A model generated the notes under the pieces. The model was not told the DNA's origin, did not search any database, and saw nothing but the letters and a program-made list of their open reading frames with translations. A stretch of 64,000 bases of DNA from JAVJSD01 sp040219575. GTDB taxonomy: Bacteria > Planctomycetota > Planctomycetia > Pirellulales > Pirellulaceae. The stretch covers positions 1-64,000 of the forward strand of contig JAVJSD010000062.1 of the NCBI GenBank assembly GCA_040219575.1, read 5' to 3'. Made by a program: the position numbers and the translations under genes. Below, piece after piece: positions 49,765-58,971 of the stretch; the stretch's first letter is position 1; the number at the start of each line of letters is the position of its first letter.

Positions 49765-51492
49765 TTAGACTTCCGCTTGTTGGTACTCTTCCGTCCAGGA
49801 GCGGATGTCGTCCATGCCCTTGCGGTGGCAGAAGTCGCCGAAGCTCTCGCCGCCGGCGCGGTCCTGCTTGAAGTAGGCGAACACGGCGGCCAGTTCGGCA
49901 GTCACCTCGTCGGCGGGCACGTGGTCTTTGTAGATCGTGTTCAGCCGATCGCCCAGCAGACGGCCGCCGAGGAAGACCGTGTACTTGTCCTTGGCCCGGC
50001 CCACCAGGCCGACGTCGCTGTTGTAGGGTCGGGCGCAGCCATTGGGGCAACCGGTCATGCGGACCGTGAATTGCTCCGACGAAAGGCCCAGCCGCGCCAA
50101 CTCCGTCTCCAACTGGTCGATCATGCCCGGCAGCGCGCGTTCGCTTTCGGTGATCGACAGGCCGCACGTCGGCCAGGCCACGCAGGCCATCGACCATCGG
50201 CGGACGTTGGAGATCTCCTCGCTCAGCTTGACGCCGTGCTTCTTGAGAATCGCCTCGAGCTCCGCCTTGTCTTCGCCGGCGATGTCGGTGAACAACAAGC
50301 TTTGATGCGGTGTGAGCTTGATGCCGGGCCAGAAGCGGCGGCAGACTTCCCGCAGCGCGCTCTTGAGCTGCATCTGCTCGTCGTCCTTGATGCGGCCGTT
50401 CTCGATGTTCAGTCCATAGAACCACTTGCCGTCGCCCTGCTCGTGCCAGCCGACGCAGTCGTTCACCGCGTGCACATCCTCCGCTTCCGGCGGAGGCAGC
50501 GGGCCGCCGTAGTACTCCTCGACCTTGGCCTTGAACTTTTCCAGCCCCCAGTCGTGAATCAGGTACTTCAGCCGGGCCACCTTGCGGTCCTCGCGATTGC
50601 CGAAGTCGCGCTGCACCTTGATCACCGCGGTCGCCACGTCGACCACCTGCTCGGGCGTGGCGAAGCACATCGGCTTGCCGAGCGCCGGGAAGGTCTTCTC
50701 GGCCGAGGGCGTGGTGCCCTGTCCGCCGCCCACGATGACGTTGTAGCCCACGATCTTGTCGTCGCGGACGATAGCGAGCAAACCCAGGTCGTGCGTGTAG
50801 ATGTCGACATAGTTGTCGAAGGTGAAACCGATGCCGGTCTTGAACTTTCGCGGCAGGTACGTGGGACCGTACAGAGGCTCGACCTCTTCACCGCCGCCGC
50901 TGGCGACGAGCTCCTTCTCCTCGGTCTCCAGATCCTTCAGCCAGATCTCGTGATAGGCCCGGGTGCGCGGGGCGAGGTGATCGGCCAACCGCTCGGCCAT
51001 CTCCTGCGCCTCCAGGTACACCGGGGTTTTGTACGGCGCCGGGCTGCACATCACGTTCCGCTCCACGTCGCCGCAGGCGGCCAGCGTGCTGAGTTGAATC
51101 TCGTTGATCCGCTGAATGCACCGCTGCAGGTTCTCCTTCACCACGCCGTGCAACTGAAGCCCCTGTCGACTGGTGATGCGGAGGGTGGTGTTGCCGATCT
51201 CGTCGCAGAGGTCGATCTCGGCCAGCAGTTGGTCGCTGGTCAGCTTGCCGCCCGGAATCCGCGTGCGGACCATGAACATGTACGCCTTGGCCGACTTCCC
51301 TCCTTTGGCCCGGGCCGCGCCGCGTGCGTCGCGGTCGTCCTGCTGATACGTCCCGTGGAACTTCAGCAGTTGCATGTTGTCCTTGTTGAAGTGGTCGTTC
51401 TCGTCGACCAACTCCTGGGCGACCGAACCGCGGAGAAAGTCGCTGGATTCCTTGATCCCCTCGACCGGACTCAGTTTCTTCGTTTCAGACAT
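49765..51492 (-). CDS. cysI: Assimilatory sulfite reductase, hemoprotein (CysI/Sir type)
   Basis: A 575-residue siroheme/4Fe-4S reductase that converts sulfite to sulfide in the cytoplasm. The cluster ligands are in ACVAWPTCGLSITESE and TGCPNGCARPY (C-x5-C and C-x3-C). Two ferredoxin-like half domains are seen, each with the RxTxRQ-type siroheme block (LRITSRQGLQLHG). The serine/asparagine pattern favours sulfite over nitrite, but a ferredoxin-dependent Sir cannot be excluded. No CysJ flavoprotein gene is next to it. ATG at 51492 is chosen because the longer frame adds only non-conserved residues. Confidence 0.93.
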   Translation of the reverse strand: MSETKKLSPVEGIKESSDFLRGSVAQELVDENDHFNKDNMQLLKFHGTYQQDDRDARGAARAKGGKSAKAYMFMVRTRIPGGKLTSDQLLAEIDLCDEIGNTTLRITSRQGLQLHGVVKENLQRCIQRINEIQLSTLAACGDVERNVMCSPAPYKTPVYLEAQEMAERLADHLAPRTRAYHEIWLKDLETEEKELVASGGGEEVEPLYGPTYLPRKFKTGIGFTFDNYVDIYTHDLGLLAIVRDDKIVGYNVIVGGGQGTTPSAEKTFPALGKPMCFATPEQVVDVATAVIKVQRDFGNREDRKVARLKYLIHDWGLEKFKAKVEEYYGGPLPPPEAEDVHAVNDCVGWHEQGDGKWFYGLNIENGRIKDDEQMQLKSALREVCRRFWPGIKLTPHQSLLFTDIAGEDKAELEAILKKHGVKLSEEISNVRRWSMACVAWPTCGLSITESERALPGMIDQLETELARLGLSSEQFTVRMTGCPNGCARPYNSDVGLVGRAKDKYTVFLGGRLLGDRLNTIYKDHVPADEVTAELAAVFAYFKQDRAGGESFGDFCHRKGMDDIRSWTEEYQQAEV

Positions 51493-52130
51493 GGCTTCGC
51501 TCGTGGCGGCAGAAATGGCGCAATTGACCCGACCCGCGCAAACGTTATCGGCGCAAACGGGGCTGGAAATCAATGTTTATTATGTTTAGTATCATTGTCG
51601 TGATTCAGCGTCGGGAGTCAAGTTCCCGCCAGTGATTATCACGATAACCGGCTCCCCTCACAGGGGTTATCCACCGTCGCCGGGAATGATCGAAGACGTG
51701 AGATCGGCCGGCGTCCCACGCAAGAGTGGTTCACGCAAGAGTGCCTGGCCCCAGGTCGGCCCGCGGCCCCCAACTAAACTGGGGACGTGAGGACCGTCAG
51801 CCATAGACCGCACGCTGATAGGCGGATCATGGGCACCGGCGGAGTTCGTGAGGCCTTGCATCGACAACCGTTCGAGACGCGGCTCGCAGAGGGCCGATCG
51901 CTCCCAGTGCCTCATCCCGTTCCTCATTCTCGTGCCGTCGGAAGTCTCACGACTTCCGCTACCAAGTTTCTTGACAAAGCCTAGTTTGGCGACGCGCAAG
52001 GTGATAGTTTGCTTGTGAAGACCTGCACCACCAAGGTCCATCACGATTCAAGGACTGTCACGCTGCGGTGAAGGTCTCTCTTTCGATCCCACCCATGCCT
52101 ACGGCGTACCTACGACAAGGAATTAGGCGG
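51493..52130. other. Divergent intergenic region
   Basis: 638 bases between cysI (minus) and the large propeller gene (plus). It holds a hairpin at about 51643-51671 (GATAACCGGCTCCCC versus GGGGTTATCC), the family-B repeat at 51937-51962, and AT-rich sequence near 51565-51600 where the cysI promoter may lie. No gene is supported. Confidence 0.5.
51937..51962. repeat. GTAG palindrome, family B
   Basis: An exact inverted-orientation copy of the 13438-13463 element (GTCGGAAGTCTCACGACTTC then CGCTAC). Confidence 0.88.
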
Positions 52131-55100
52131 ATGAAGCGGATGCGACGAACGTGGCCGGTGATGCTCCTGGTCGCTACGATTGGAGTTTCGGGCGCCGCGT
52201 TGTTGCATGTGTCGCGCGCTTGGTCGGAGCAGCAGGATGCTTCCGCAACGAAGAACCTCGCGCGCGTGTTCCTCGATTCGCTCGACACGCAGGCCGGCTT
52301 CTGCGTGCACCTGGGCGTGCGGGGCGACGGCCTGACGACGGCGCTATCGCGAGGCGGCAAGTACCTCGTCCACGGACTGGCTGCCGAGAACGCCGCGGTC
52401 GTTGCAGCACGTGCGAACATTGACGAACAGAAACTCGCCGGCGTGGTCTCCGTCGAGCGGCTGTCGCCCGACAAGCTTCCCTATGCGGACAATCTCGCCG
52501 CGCTCGTTGTCGTCGACGACGTGAAGCAACTCACCGGGCAGGGTCTCTCCCTGACGGAGATCCAGCGCGTGCTGCGACCCGGCGGCGTCGCTTGGATCGG
52601 CCAGCGATCGAACAACGGAAAGACATCGCTCTCACGTGGCGATCTGGAAGAATTGCTGCGCAGCGCCGGCGTCACGTCGTTCGAGATCGTCGAGCAGGAC
52701 GGCCTGTGGGCGAAATATGTCGCGCCGCGGCCCGAGTCGCTGGACCAGTGGACGCACAAGCGTCACGACGCGGGCGGAAACCCTGTCTCCACCGATCGCG
52801 AAGTCGACGTCCCCACCGGCGTCCGTTGGGCGGCCGGTCCTAACTGGCCCACCGGTTACCGCAAAAGCGCGGTGCCGGCCGTCGTTTCGACCGAGCGGCG
52901 CCTGGTGTACATCTTTCAGGACGAGGTCGATGCGGCCGACGGTTCGCAGTTGCAGGACTCCCTCATCGCCCGCGACGCCTTCAGCGGCCTGCTGCTTTGG
53001 AAGCAAAAGGCGACGAAACAATCGGCGGCGCTGGCCTCGGTCGGCGATCGTGTGTACGCCGTGCTCGAGGACCGCGGCCCGCTGGTGGCGCTGGAGGCCG
53101 ACACCGGCCGCAAACTGCTCGCCTACGAAGGCACGGTCGCGCCGCAGCAGGTGCTGGTGCTCGACGGACGCTTGCTGGTCGACACGCCCGACGGCCTGGC
53201 CTGCTACGACGCCGAGACGGCCGAGTTGAAATGGAAGTACGAGTACTCGCTGTTGCGGTTCGTCGCCGGCGACCACCGGGTGTTCGTGCACACCGACGAC
53301 CGCAACGCCAAGGGCGTCCGCCAATCACGGTTTGTGTGTCTCGACCTGACGACGGGTGAAACGAATTGGGAAGCGCCGACCTCCTGGTCGCAAGGGACGC
53401 CCAATCTCATTCTCTATCACGACGGCCTACTGGTCGCCGCCGGCAAGAAAGGCAACCACGCCATCTCTGCCGACGATGGCTCGCACCGTTGGGACTACGA
53501 ATACTCGCTGATCGGCCACGGCGGCAGCTACCTGAAGGTGATGGTCAACGACGGCCTGGTCTGGATCCACACGGCGAACTCGCAAGGCACGCGGCAATAC
53601 GCCTGGGAGGGGCTCGATCCGGAGAAGGGTGTGGTCGTGAAGCGGATCGTGCAGCCGAGCGACTTCGCAATGAAGCACCGCTGCAGTTTCGATGTGGCCA
53701 CGGGCAAGCTGTTTCTGTGCGGTTCGATGGACTTCGCCGATTACGAAACCGGCGAGTACGAACACTTCACCGCCGCGCGAAATTCGTGCGCGGCCGCGGG
53801 GGCGCTGCCCGCCAACGGTTTGATTTACACGTTCCCGCACGCCTGCGGCTGCTACCCGATGCTGCGCGGCTTCCTGGGACTCGAGGACCGCGCCGAAACG
53901 GACGTTGATTGGGGCCCGTCCTCGGGACGACTTGAAAAGGGCCCCGCCTACGGACAGCCGATCGCGGCTGGTCAGAGCGAAAAGCCGAACGCCGATTGGC
54001 GCACCTATCGCCACGACAACCTCCGCACCGCCAGCACCGCGTCGCCGGGACCGGAAACGCTCGACCTGCTGTGGTCGGCCCAGGTCGCCGACGAGACGCC
54101 CGATTCGCTCGCCCTGGAATGGGATCAAAAGGATGGCGGACGTCTTTCCAGTCCGGTGGTCGCCGACGGCATGGTGCTGGTCGCCGCCACCGATCAGCAG
54201 CGCCTGTCCGCCTACGACGCAGCCACGGGAAAGCCGCAGTGGACGTTCCACGCCGCGGCCCGGATCGATTGTCCCCCGACAATCCACGACGGCCTGTGCC
54301 TGCTGGGCGCCCGCGATGGCTGCCTGTATTGCCTGCGGGCCCGCGATGGCGAGCTTGTGTGGAAGTTCCGGGCCGCGCCCCGCGACGAGCGGATCGTGGC
54401 CTACGGCCAACTCGAATCGAAGTGGCCGGTGGTGGGCGGGGTGCTGGTCGAGGACGATGTGGCCTATTGCGTGGTGGGCCGACATAGCGGCGCGGACGGC
54501 GGCATCACGGTGGTCGCCGTCGACATTCCCACGGGCGAGCTGGTGTGGTCGAATCAGCCGACCGGTTACGAAGGCGTGCCCGACCTGCTCAACGCCGCGG
54601 ACGGCACGGTGCAGATGGCCGACTACGACTTCGACGCCAAGACCGGCGCGCTCGACGAACGCGACGACGACGCGCGGCTCAGCGGCGGGCGGCTCGGCAT
54701 TCTGAACGACGCCTGGTATCGCCGGCCCATCGCCATGCGGAAGAATCTGCAACAGTGGCAGGCGACCGGCCACGGCAACGCCCAGATGCTGGCCTACCAC
54801 CAGGACGCCACTTGCGGCTTCCTCGCCTGCTCGCGCGTGGCCGGCGGCGACGGCGCGATGTCGGGCGACGCCCAACTGTTTGTGAAGGCGGAAGGCGGCG
54901 GCAAGGATTGGGCCCTGAAGATGCCGCACGAGTCGCGGCTCCGCGGCATGGCGGTCACGCCGCGGCGAACGTACGTCGCCGGCTTGCTGCCCGACGCCGA
55001 CGACGAGAAGCAATTGCGGCGGCTGGTTCGTAGCTACGTGCTGGCCGACGGCCGGCTCGCGGCCGAGGCGGAGATCGACGGTGTGCCGGTTCACGATGGC

Positions 55101-55172
55101 CTGGCGATCGCGGGCCATCGTGTGTATGTCTGCACGCAGCAGGGCCGTTTGATTTGCCTGGGCGAGAAGTGA
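52131..55172 (+). CDS. Large exported propeller protein with methyltransferase-like head
   Basis: A 1013-residue protein starting MKRMRRTWPVMLLVATIGVS (signal/TM). Residues about 40-215 look like a class I methyltransferase fold with decayed motifs: GVRGDGLTTALSRGGKYLVH in the motif I place, then LVVVDDVKQLTGQG and EIQRVLRPGGVAWIGQRS. Residues 230-1013 are PQQ-like propeller blades in two sets (ALEADTGRKLLAYEG; DAATGKPQWTFHAAARIDC; LRARDGELVWKFRAAPRDE). The middle carries CAAAGALPANGLIYTFPHAC and other cysteines. The fusion is known to me from planctomycetes but has no assigned function. The SGNH-TPR gene overlaps its stop. Confidence 0.88.
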   Translation: MKRMRRTWPVMLLVATIGVSGAALLHVSRAWSEQQDASATKNLARVFLDSLDTQAGFCVHLGVRGDGLTTALSRGGKYLVHGLAAENAAVVAARANIDEQKLAGVVSVERLSPDKLPYADNLAALVVVDDVKQLTGQGLSLTEIQRVLRPGGVAWIGQRSNNGKTSLSRGDLEELLRSAGVTSFEIVEQDGLWAKYVAPRPESLDQWTHKRHDAGGNPVSTDREVDVPTGVRWAAGPNWPTGYRKSAVPAVVSTERRLVYIFQDEVDAADGSQLQDSLIARDAFSGLLLWKQKATKQSAALASVGDRVYAVLEDRGPLVALEADTGRKLLAYEGTVAPQQVLVLDGRLLVDTPDGLACYDAETAELKWKYEYSLLRFVAGDHRVFVHTDDRNAKGVRQSRFVCLDLTTGETNWEAPTSWSQGTPNLILYHDGLLVAAGKKGNHAISADDGSHRWDYEYSLIGHGGSYLKVMVNDGLVWIHTANSQGTRQYAWEGLDPEKGVVVKRIVQPSDFAMKHRCSFDVATGKLFLCGSMDFADYETGEYEHFTAARNSCAAAGALPANGLIYTFPHACGCYPMLRGFLGLEDRAETDVDWGPSSGRLEKGPAYGQPIAAGQSEKPNADWRTYRHDNLRTASTASPGPETLDLLWSAQVADETPDSLALEWDQKDGGRLSSPVVADGMVLVAATDQQRLSAYDAATGKPQWTFHAAARIDCPPTIHDGLCLLGARDGCLYCLRARDGELVWKFRAAPRDERIVAYGQLESKWPVVGGVLVEDDVAYCVVGRHSGADGGITVVAVDIPTGELVWSNQPTGYEGVPDLLNAADGTVQMADYDFDAKTGALDERDDDARLSGGRLGILNDAWYRRPIAMRKNLQQWQATGHGNAQMLAYHQDATCGFLACSRVAGGDGAMSGDAQLFVKAEGGGKDWALKMPHESRLRGMAVTPRRTYVAGLLPDADDEKQLRRLVRSYVLADGRLAAEAEIDGVPVHDGLAIAGHRVYVCTQQGRLICLGEK

Positions 55173-57238
55173 CGTCGCGGCGCGCGAATTCACGGCAAGC
55201 GACCGCCAGGCGGGCGCCCTGGTGGAAGAAGCTGCTGTTCTCCCTTTTGGCGACCGTCTTGTTCTTCGCCCTGCTGGAAGTCGCGCTGTGGCTCTGCGGC
55301 GTGCAAACCGTGGCGTCCACCGACGATCCCTACGTCGGTTTCGCCGGCAATCTGCCGCTGTTTGTCGAGCAGACCGACGAGCAGGGCCAGGCGAACATGG
55401 TGACGGCGCGCGGCAAGCTCGCCTGGTTCAACGAGCAGCATTTCCCACGCGAAAAGCCGCCGGGCGTCCGGCGTGTGTTCTGCCTGGGCGGCTCGACGAC
55501 CTACGGCCGTCCCTACGATCACCGTACGGCCTTCTCCGGTTGGCTCGCCGAACTGCTGCCGCTCGCCGCGCCGGATGCAACGTGGGAGGTGATCAACGCC
55601 GGCGGCGTCAGCTACGCCAGCTACCGCGTGACGGGCGTGATGCGGGAGTTGGCGCGATACGAGCCCGACTTGTTCATCGTCTACACCGGCCACAATGAAT
55701 TCTTGGAAGACCGCACCTACGGCGAGCTGCGCGACAAGCCGGCGGCGCTGTTGGAGACGGCCGGACTGCTCAGCCGCACGCGCACCTACAGCGTGCTGCA
55801 TCGGTTGATCGCCCGCGAGTCGAAACCCCAACAGCAACCGACGCGGTTGCCGGAAGAAGTCGACGCGGTGCTCGATCACAGCGTGGGGCCTTCGGCGTAT
55901 GAGCGTGAAGGGCTGCAACGAGAGGCCGTGCTGGAGCACTTCCGCTGGAATCTTCAGCAGATGATCGCCATCGCCCGTGAGTGCGGCGCGGAGATTGTAT
56001 TCGTCGTTCCCGCGTCGAACCTGAAGGACTGCTCGCCGCTGAAGAGCCAACACCGCGCGGGGCTCAGCGACGAGGAGTCGGCGCAATGGCGGCGACTGTT
56101 CGACGAAGGAGGCGAGTTCGCACGAGCCGGCGAGTTCGGCGAGGCGCTCTCGGCCTATGACAAGGCGATCGAGCTCGACGATCGCTACGCCGAGTTGCAT
56201 TTCCGCCGCGGACGCATGCTGCTCGCGCTCGATCGACCGGCCGAGGCGACGACCGCCTTCGGGCGCGCTCTGGAGGAAGATGTCTGTCCGCTGCGGGCGC
56301 CCACCGCCTTTTGCGACGCAGTCCGCGAAGTCGCGGCCGCAAGCGAAGTACCGGTTGTCGATTTCGAATTGCTCGTCAAGAACGATTGCCTGGCGCGGCA
56401 TGGTCACAACGCGCCAGGCGAGGAGTACTTTCTCGATCACGTGCATCCGACCATCGCCGGCCACAAGTTCCTGGCGACTGCGATTCTCGAGGCGCTTCGC
56501 GAGCAAGGCGCATTCGGCGAAGTGCACGCGCTTTCCGACGAGCAGATCGCAACCGCCGAGCGGCGCATCCTCGAACGGATCGATCCTCGCGATCATGCGG
56601 TCGCCCTGCGGAATCTGGCGAAGGTGCTCAATTGGGCGGGCAAGCACGACGAGGCGGGGCGACTCGCGCAGAAGTCGCTGGAGGCGGCGCCCGACGATCC
56701 GGAGAGCCTGCTGATCGCGGGGGCCTGGCTCAAGTCGCAGGGCCGGCTTGATGAGGCGATCGATCATCTCCAACGATCGGTTAGCGGAATGCCCGAGTAC
56801 GCCGACGCCCGGCAGTTGCTCGGCGCGGTGCTGGTCGATGCGGGCCGGCTCGACGAGGCCCGCGAACAATTTGCGGCGCTCGCCCGACTGCGGCCCGACG
56901 ACGCGCACGCCTGGCAGATGCAGGGCGCGATCCTGGCCGAACAGGGCAAGTACGCCGAGTCGCTGGAGTTCTACCAGCAGGCGCTCGCCTTGAACGCCGA
57001 CGACGCCGACCTGCACTACAACCTGGGATTCGCGCTGTTGCGGCTCGACCGCCGCGTCGAATCCGAGACGCATCTCCGCCGGGCCGTGGAGCTCAACGGG
57101 CGCGACGCCGAGGCCCACTACCAACTCGGCCGCCTGCTGGAAGCCGCCGGCCGCCGCGAGGAGGCGGTCGCGCAGTTCCAAGCGGTATTACGACTCGTCC
57201 CCGATCATCGGGGCGCACGCGAGGCGCTGTCGCCTTGA
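55169..57238 (+). CDS. SGNH hydrolase-like protein with TPR repeats
   Basis: A 689-residue membrane-anchored protein. A GTG start overlaps the previous TGA (GTGA); an in-frame TTG at 55154 is the alternative. One TM segment is at about 22-44. An SGNH hydrolase core follows: FCLGGSTTYGRPY (nucleophile serine near 109), INAGGVSYASYR, YTGHNEFLED and, much later, YFLDHVHPTIAGHKFLA. TPR units sit both between these blocks (EFGEALSAYDKAIELDDRYA) and at the C-terminus (about five). It may deacylate or acylate a cell-surface polymer with a partner held by the TPRs. Confidence 0.87.
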   Translation: MTSRRANSRQATARRAPWWKKLLFSLLATVLFFALLEVALWLCGVQTVASTDDPYVGFAGNLPLFVEQTDEQGQANMVTARGKLAWFNEQHFPREKPPGVRRVFCLGGSTTYGRPYDHRTAFSGWLAELLPLAAPDATWEVINAGGVSYASYRVTGVMRELARYEPDLFIVYTGHNEFLEDRTYGELRDKPAALLETAGLLSRTRTYSVLHRLIARESKPQQQPTRLPEEVDAVLDHSVGPSAYEREGLQREAVLEHFRWNLQQMIAIARECGAEIVFVVPASNLKDCSPLKSQHRAGLSDEESAQWRRLFDEGGEFARAGEFGEALSAYDKAIELDDRYAELHFRRGRMLLALDRPAEATTAFGRALEEDVCPLRAPTAFCDAVREVAAASEVPVVDFELLVKNDCLARHGHNAPGEEYFLDHVHPTIAGHKFLATAILEALREQGAFGEVHALSDEQIATAERRILERIDPRDHAVALRNLAKVLNWAGKHDEAGRLAQKSLEAAPDDPESLLIAGAWLKSQGRLDEAIDHLQRSVSGMPEYADARQLLGAVLVDAGRLDEAREQFAALARLRPDDAHAWQMQGAILAEQGKYAESLEFYQQALALNADDADLHYNLGFALLRLDRRVESETHLRRAVELNGRDAEAHYQLGRLLEAAGRREEAVAQFQAVLRLVPDHRGAREALSP

Positions 57239-57248
57239 GCGAAGTCGA

Positions 57249-58727
57249 TTAACCGCCGCACAGGCGGCGCGTGAGCCAGTTGCGCGGCAGGTCGGGGACC
57301 ACGATGCGCGGGCGCTGGCCATACTTTGCGAGCAACGCCTCCGCCGCCAGGTAGCCGCTGCGGACCGCGCCTTCCATCGTGGCCGGCCAACCGGTGCGCG
57401 TCCAATCGCCGGCCCAGTACAGGTTGTCGAGCGACGACTGCTGCGCGGGCCGCTGTCGCTCCGTCTCCGGACGCGGCGAGAAGACCGCCTCGTGCTGCGT
57501 GACCATCCGCCAGTGCAGCAGGCGAGCCGCTTCCGACTCCGGCCAGACCGCCGCCAGATCGCGCCGCACTTCGGCCAGCACATCCTCACGCGGCCGTCCC
57601 GCAAGCTGCCGCGAGGCGCTGACCACGACCTGATAGTACCACGACTCCGCCAATTCATCGGTCGATGCCCGCGGCGGCTCGCTCTTCCCATGAGAAAAGA
57701 CCCACTGGCTGAGGCGGTCGATCAACACCGCGTGCGGCAGTTCCGTGATCGGGCGATCGAACCACAAGTGAAGCGCGGTGATGGGGGCCGGGCTGAATTG
57801 CTCGAGGGCCTGCAACTCGGGCAAGCGCTCGCGAAGCCCATCGGGAACAAGCTCCGCCACGCGCCGCCAGGGACAGGCGACGATGACCGCCTCGCACGGC
57901 GATTCGATTCCCTGGCCGTCGACGACGCCGGTGATTGAATCTCCCGCGTGCATCAGCCGCGCGGCGCTTCTGCCGAGATGCAGCGTCACGCCGTGCTCGC
58001 GGAGCCAGCCGGCGACATGCTCGCCGTAGAGTTCTCCCAGCGAGCGCGTCGGCACGGCGATCTCGTAGGCCTGGCGATGCGCCATGAAGCCGTCGACGAA
58101 CACCTTCCGCGCCACGGAAAGTGCGACGGCGTCGACGTCTTCACTCAAGGCGCTGACAATCACGATCGACCAGAAGCGATCGACCGCCGCCGGCGCTTGC
58201 CGCTGCTCGCGCAGCCATTGGCCGAAGGTCGGCTGCGGCGCCTCCTCCGAGATCCGCAGTCGCGCCAACCGCAACAACGCCCGGGCGACTCCCAGGCGCT
58301 GCGACAGCGTCAGGTAGCCGAGTCGCATCAGCGAGGGCCCCAGATGCCCCGGCGCCGGCAACCACCGCGCGGCGCTCAAGTCGTATCGGCGCCCGTCCGG
58401 GCCGAAGAAGTGCAACACGCGATCGCGGCGCAGCAGCGAGTCGACGCCGGTCTGCCGGCAGAAGTCGGCGAAGTTGGTGCAGCACCCCATGCCCACATGC
58501 TGGCAATGATCGAGCAACTGCCCCGTTTCCGGATCGAGAAACGACCCGGCCCGACCGCCGAGCGTGCGGCGCGACTCGAACAGTTCGATTTTCCAGGCGG
58601 GCTTCCGCTCGAGATTCCGCTCAGGATTCCGCTCGGCGGCGAATCGCGCCAGCGCCGCGGCGGCCGCCAGTCCGGCCAATCCGCCTCCCACGATCGCGAC
58701 GCTGTTTCCCTCACCCGGATGCTGCAT
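57249..58727 (-). CDS. hpnE: Hydroxysqualene dehydroxylase HpnE
   Basis: A 492-residue FAD-dependent amine-oxidase-fold enzyme. The dinucleotide motif is VAIVGGGLAGLAAAAALARF (10-29). The block LLDHCQHVGMGCCTNFADFC and the C-terminal NLYWAGDWTRTGWPATMEGA are HpnE hallmarks. HpnE reduces hydroxysqualene to squalene, the substrate of the cyclase encoded at 10-12 kb. A short insert after the FAD motif reads AAERNPERNLERKP, from a small internal duplication. hpnC and hpnD are not in the window. The gene is convergent with the SGNH-TPR gene, stops 11 bases apart. Confidence 0.92.
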   Translation of the reverse strand: MQHPGEGNSVAIVGGGLAGLAAAAALARFAAERNPERNLERKPAWKIELFESRRTLGGRAGSFLDPETGQLLDHCQHVGMGCCTNFADFCRQTGVDSLLRRDRVLHFFGPDGRRYDLSAARWLPAPGHLGPSLMRLGYLTLSQRLGVARALLRLARLRISEEAPQPTFGQWLREQRQAPAAVDRFWSIVIVSALSEDVDAVALSVARKVFVDGFMAHRQAYEIAVPTRSLGELYGEHVAGWLREHGVTLHLGRSAARLMHAGDSITGVVDGQGIESPCEAVIVACPWRRVAELVPDGLRERLPELQALEQFSPAPITALHLWFDRPITELPHAVLIDRLSQWVFSHGKSEPPRASTDELAESWYYQVVVSASRQLAGRPREDVLAEVRRDLAAVWPESEAARLLHWRMVTQHEAVFSPRPETERQRPAQQSSLDNLYWAGDWTRTGWPATMEGAVRSGYLAAEALLAKYGQRPRIVVPDLPRNWLTRRLCGG

Positions 58728-58817
58728 GGTGAGGTGTATGGTAGTCGCGCGCAGCACAGTCGGGCAGGTGGCGATACGAATCGTCGCGGGAACTCAACGG
58801 CGCCGACGTTCGTCCCC

Positions 58818-58839
58818 GTAGCCGATGCTGCCAGCATCG
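58818..58839. repeat. GTAG palindrome, family D
   Basis: GTAGCCGATGCTGCCAGCAT then CG, the same core as the family-D insertion in the zinc-ribbon gene. A second palindrome (GCATCCGATGCCGGCGGCAT) follows at about 58939-58958. Confidence 0.8.
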
Positions 58840-58971
58840 AACAGAACCGACTTGTAAGCTCCGCTACGAAATGGGGCTAGCGGCGAAAGGCGGCCAGCAT
58901 GCTCACTCGCCTTCGGCGTGAGAGCATGGCGCCCGAGACGCATCCGATGCCGGCGGCATCGGCGGCGCCGA

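Noticed and set aside
49717..51603. Plus-strand frame of 628 codons opposite cysI
   Set aside because: Antisense to a sulfite reductase with all cluster ligands present.
51971..52008. TTGACA followed by a GATAGT-like hexamer as a promoter for the propeller gene
   Set aside because: The spacing is about 26 bases, too long for a sigma-70 promoter, and no better -10 lies at 16-18 bases.
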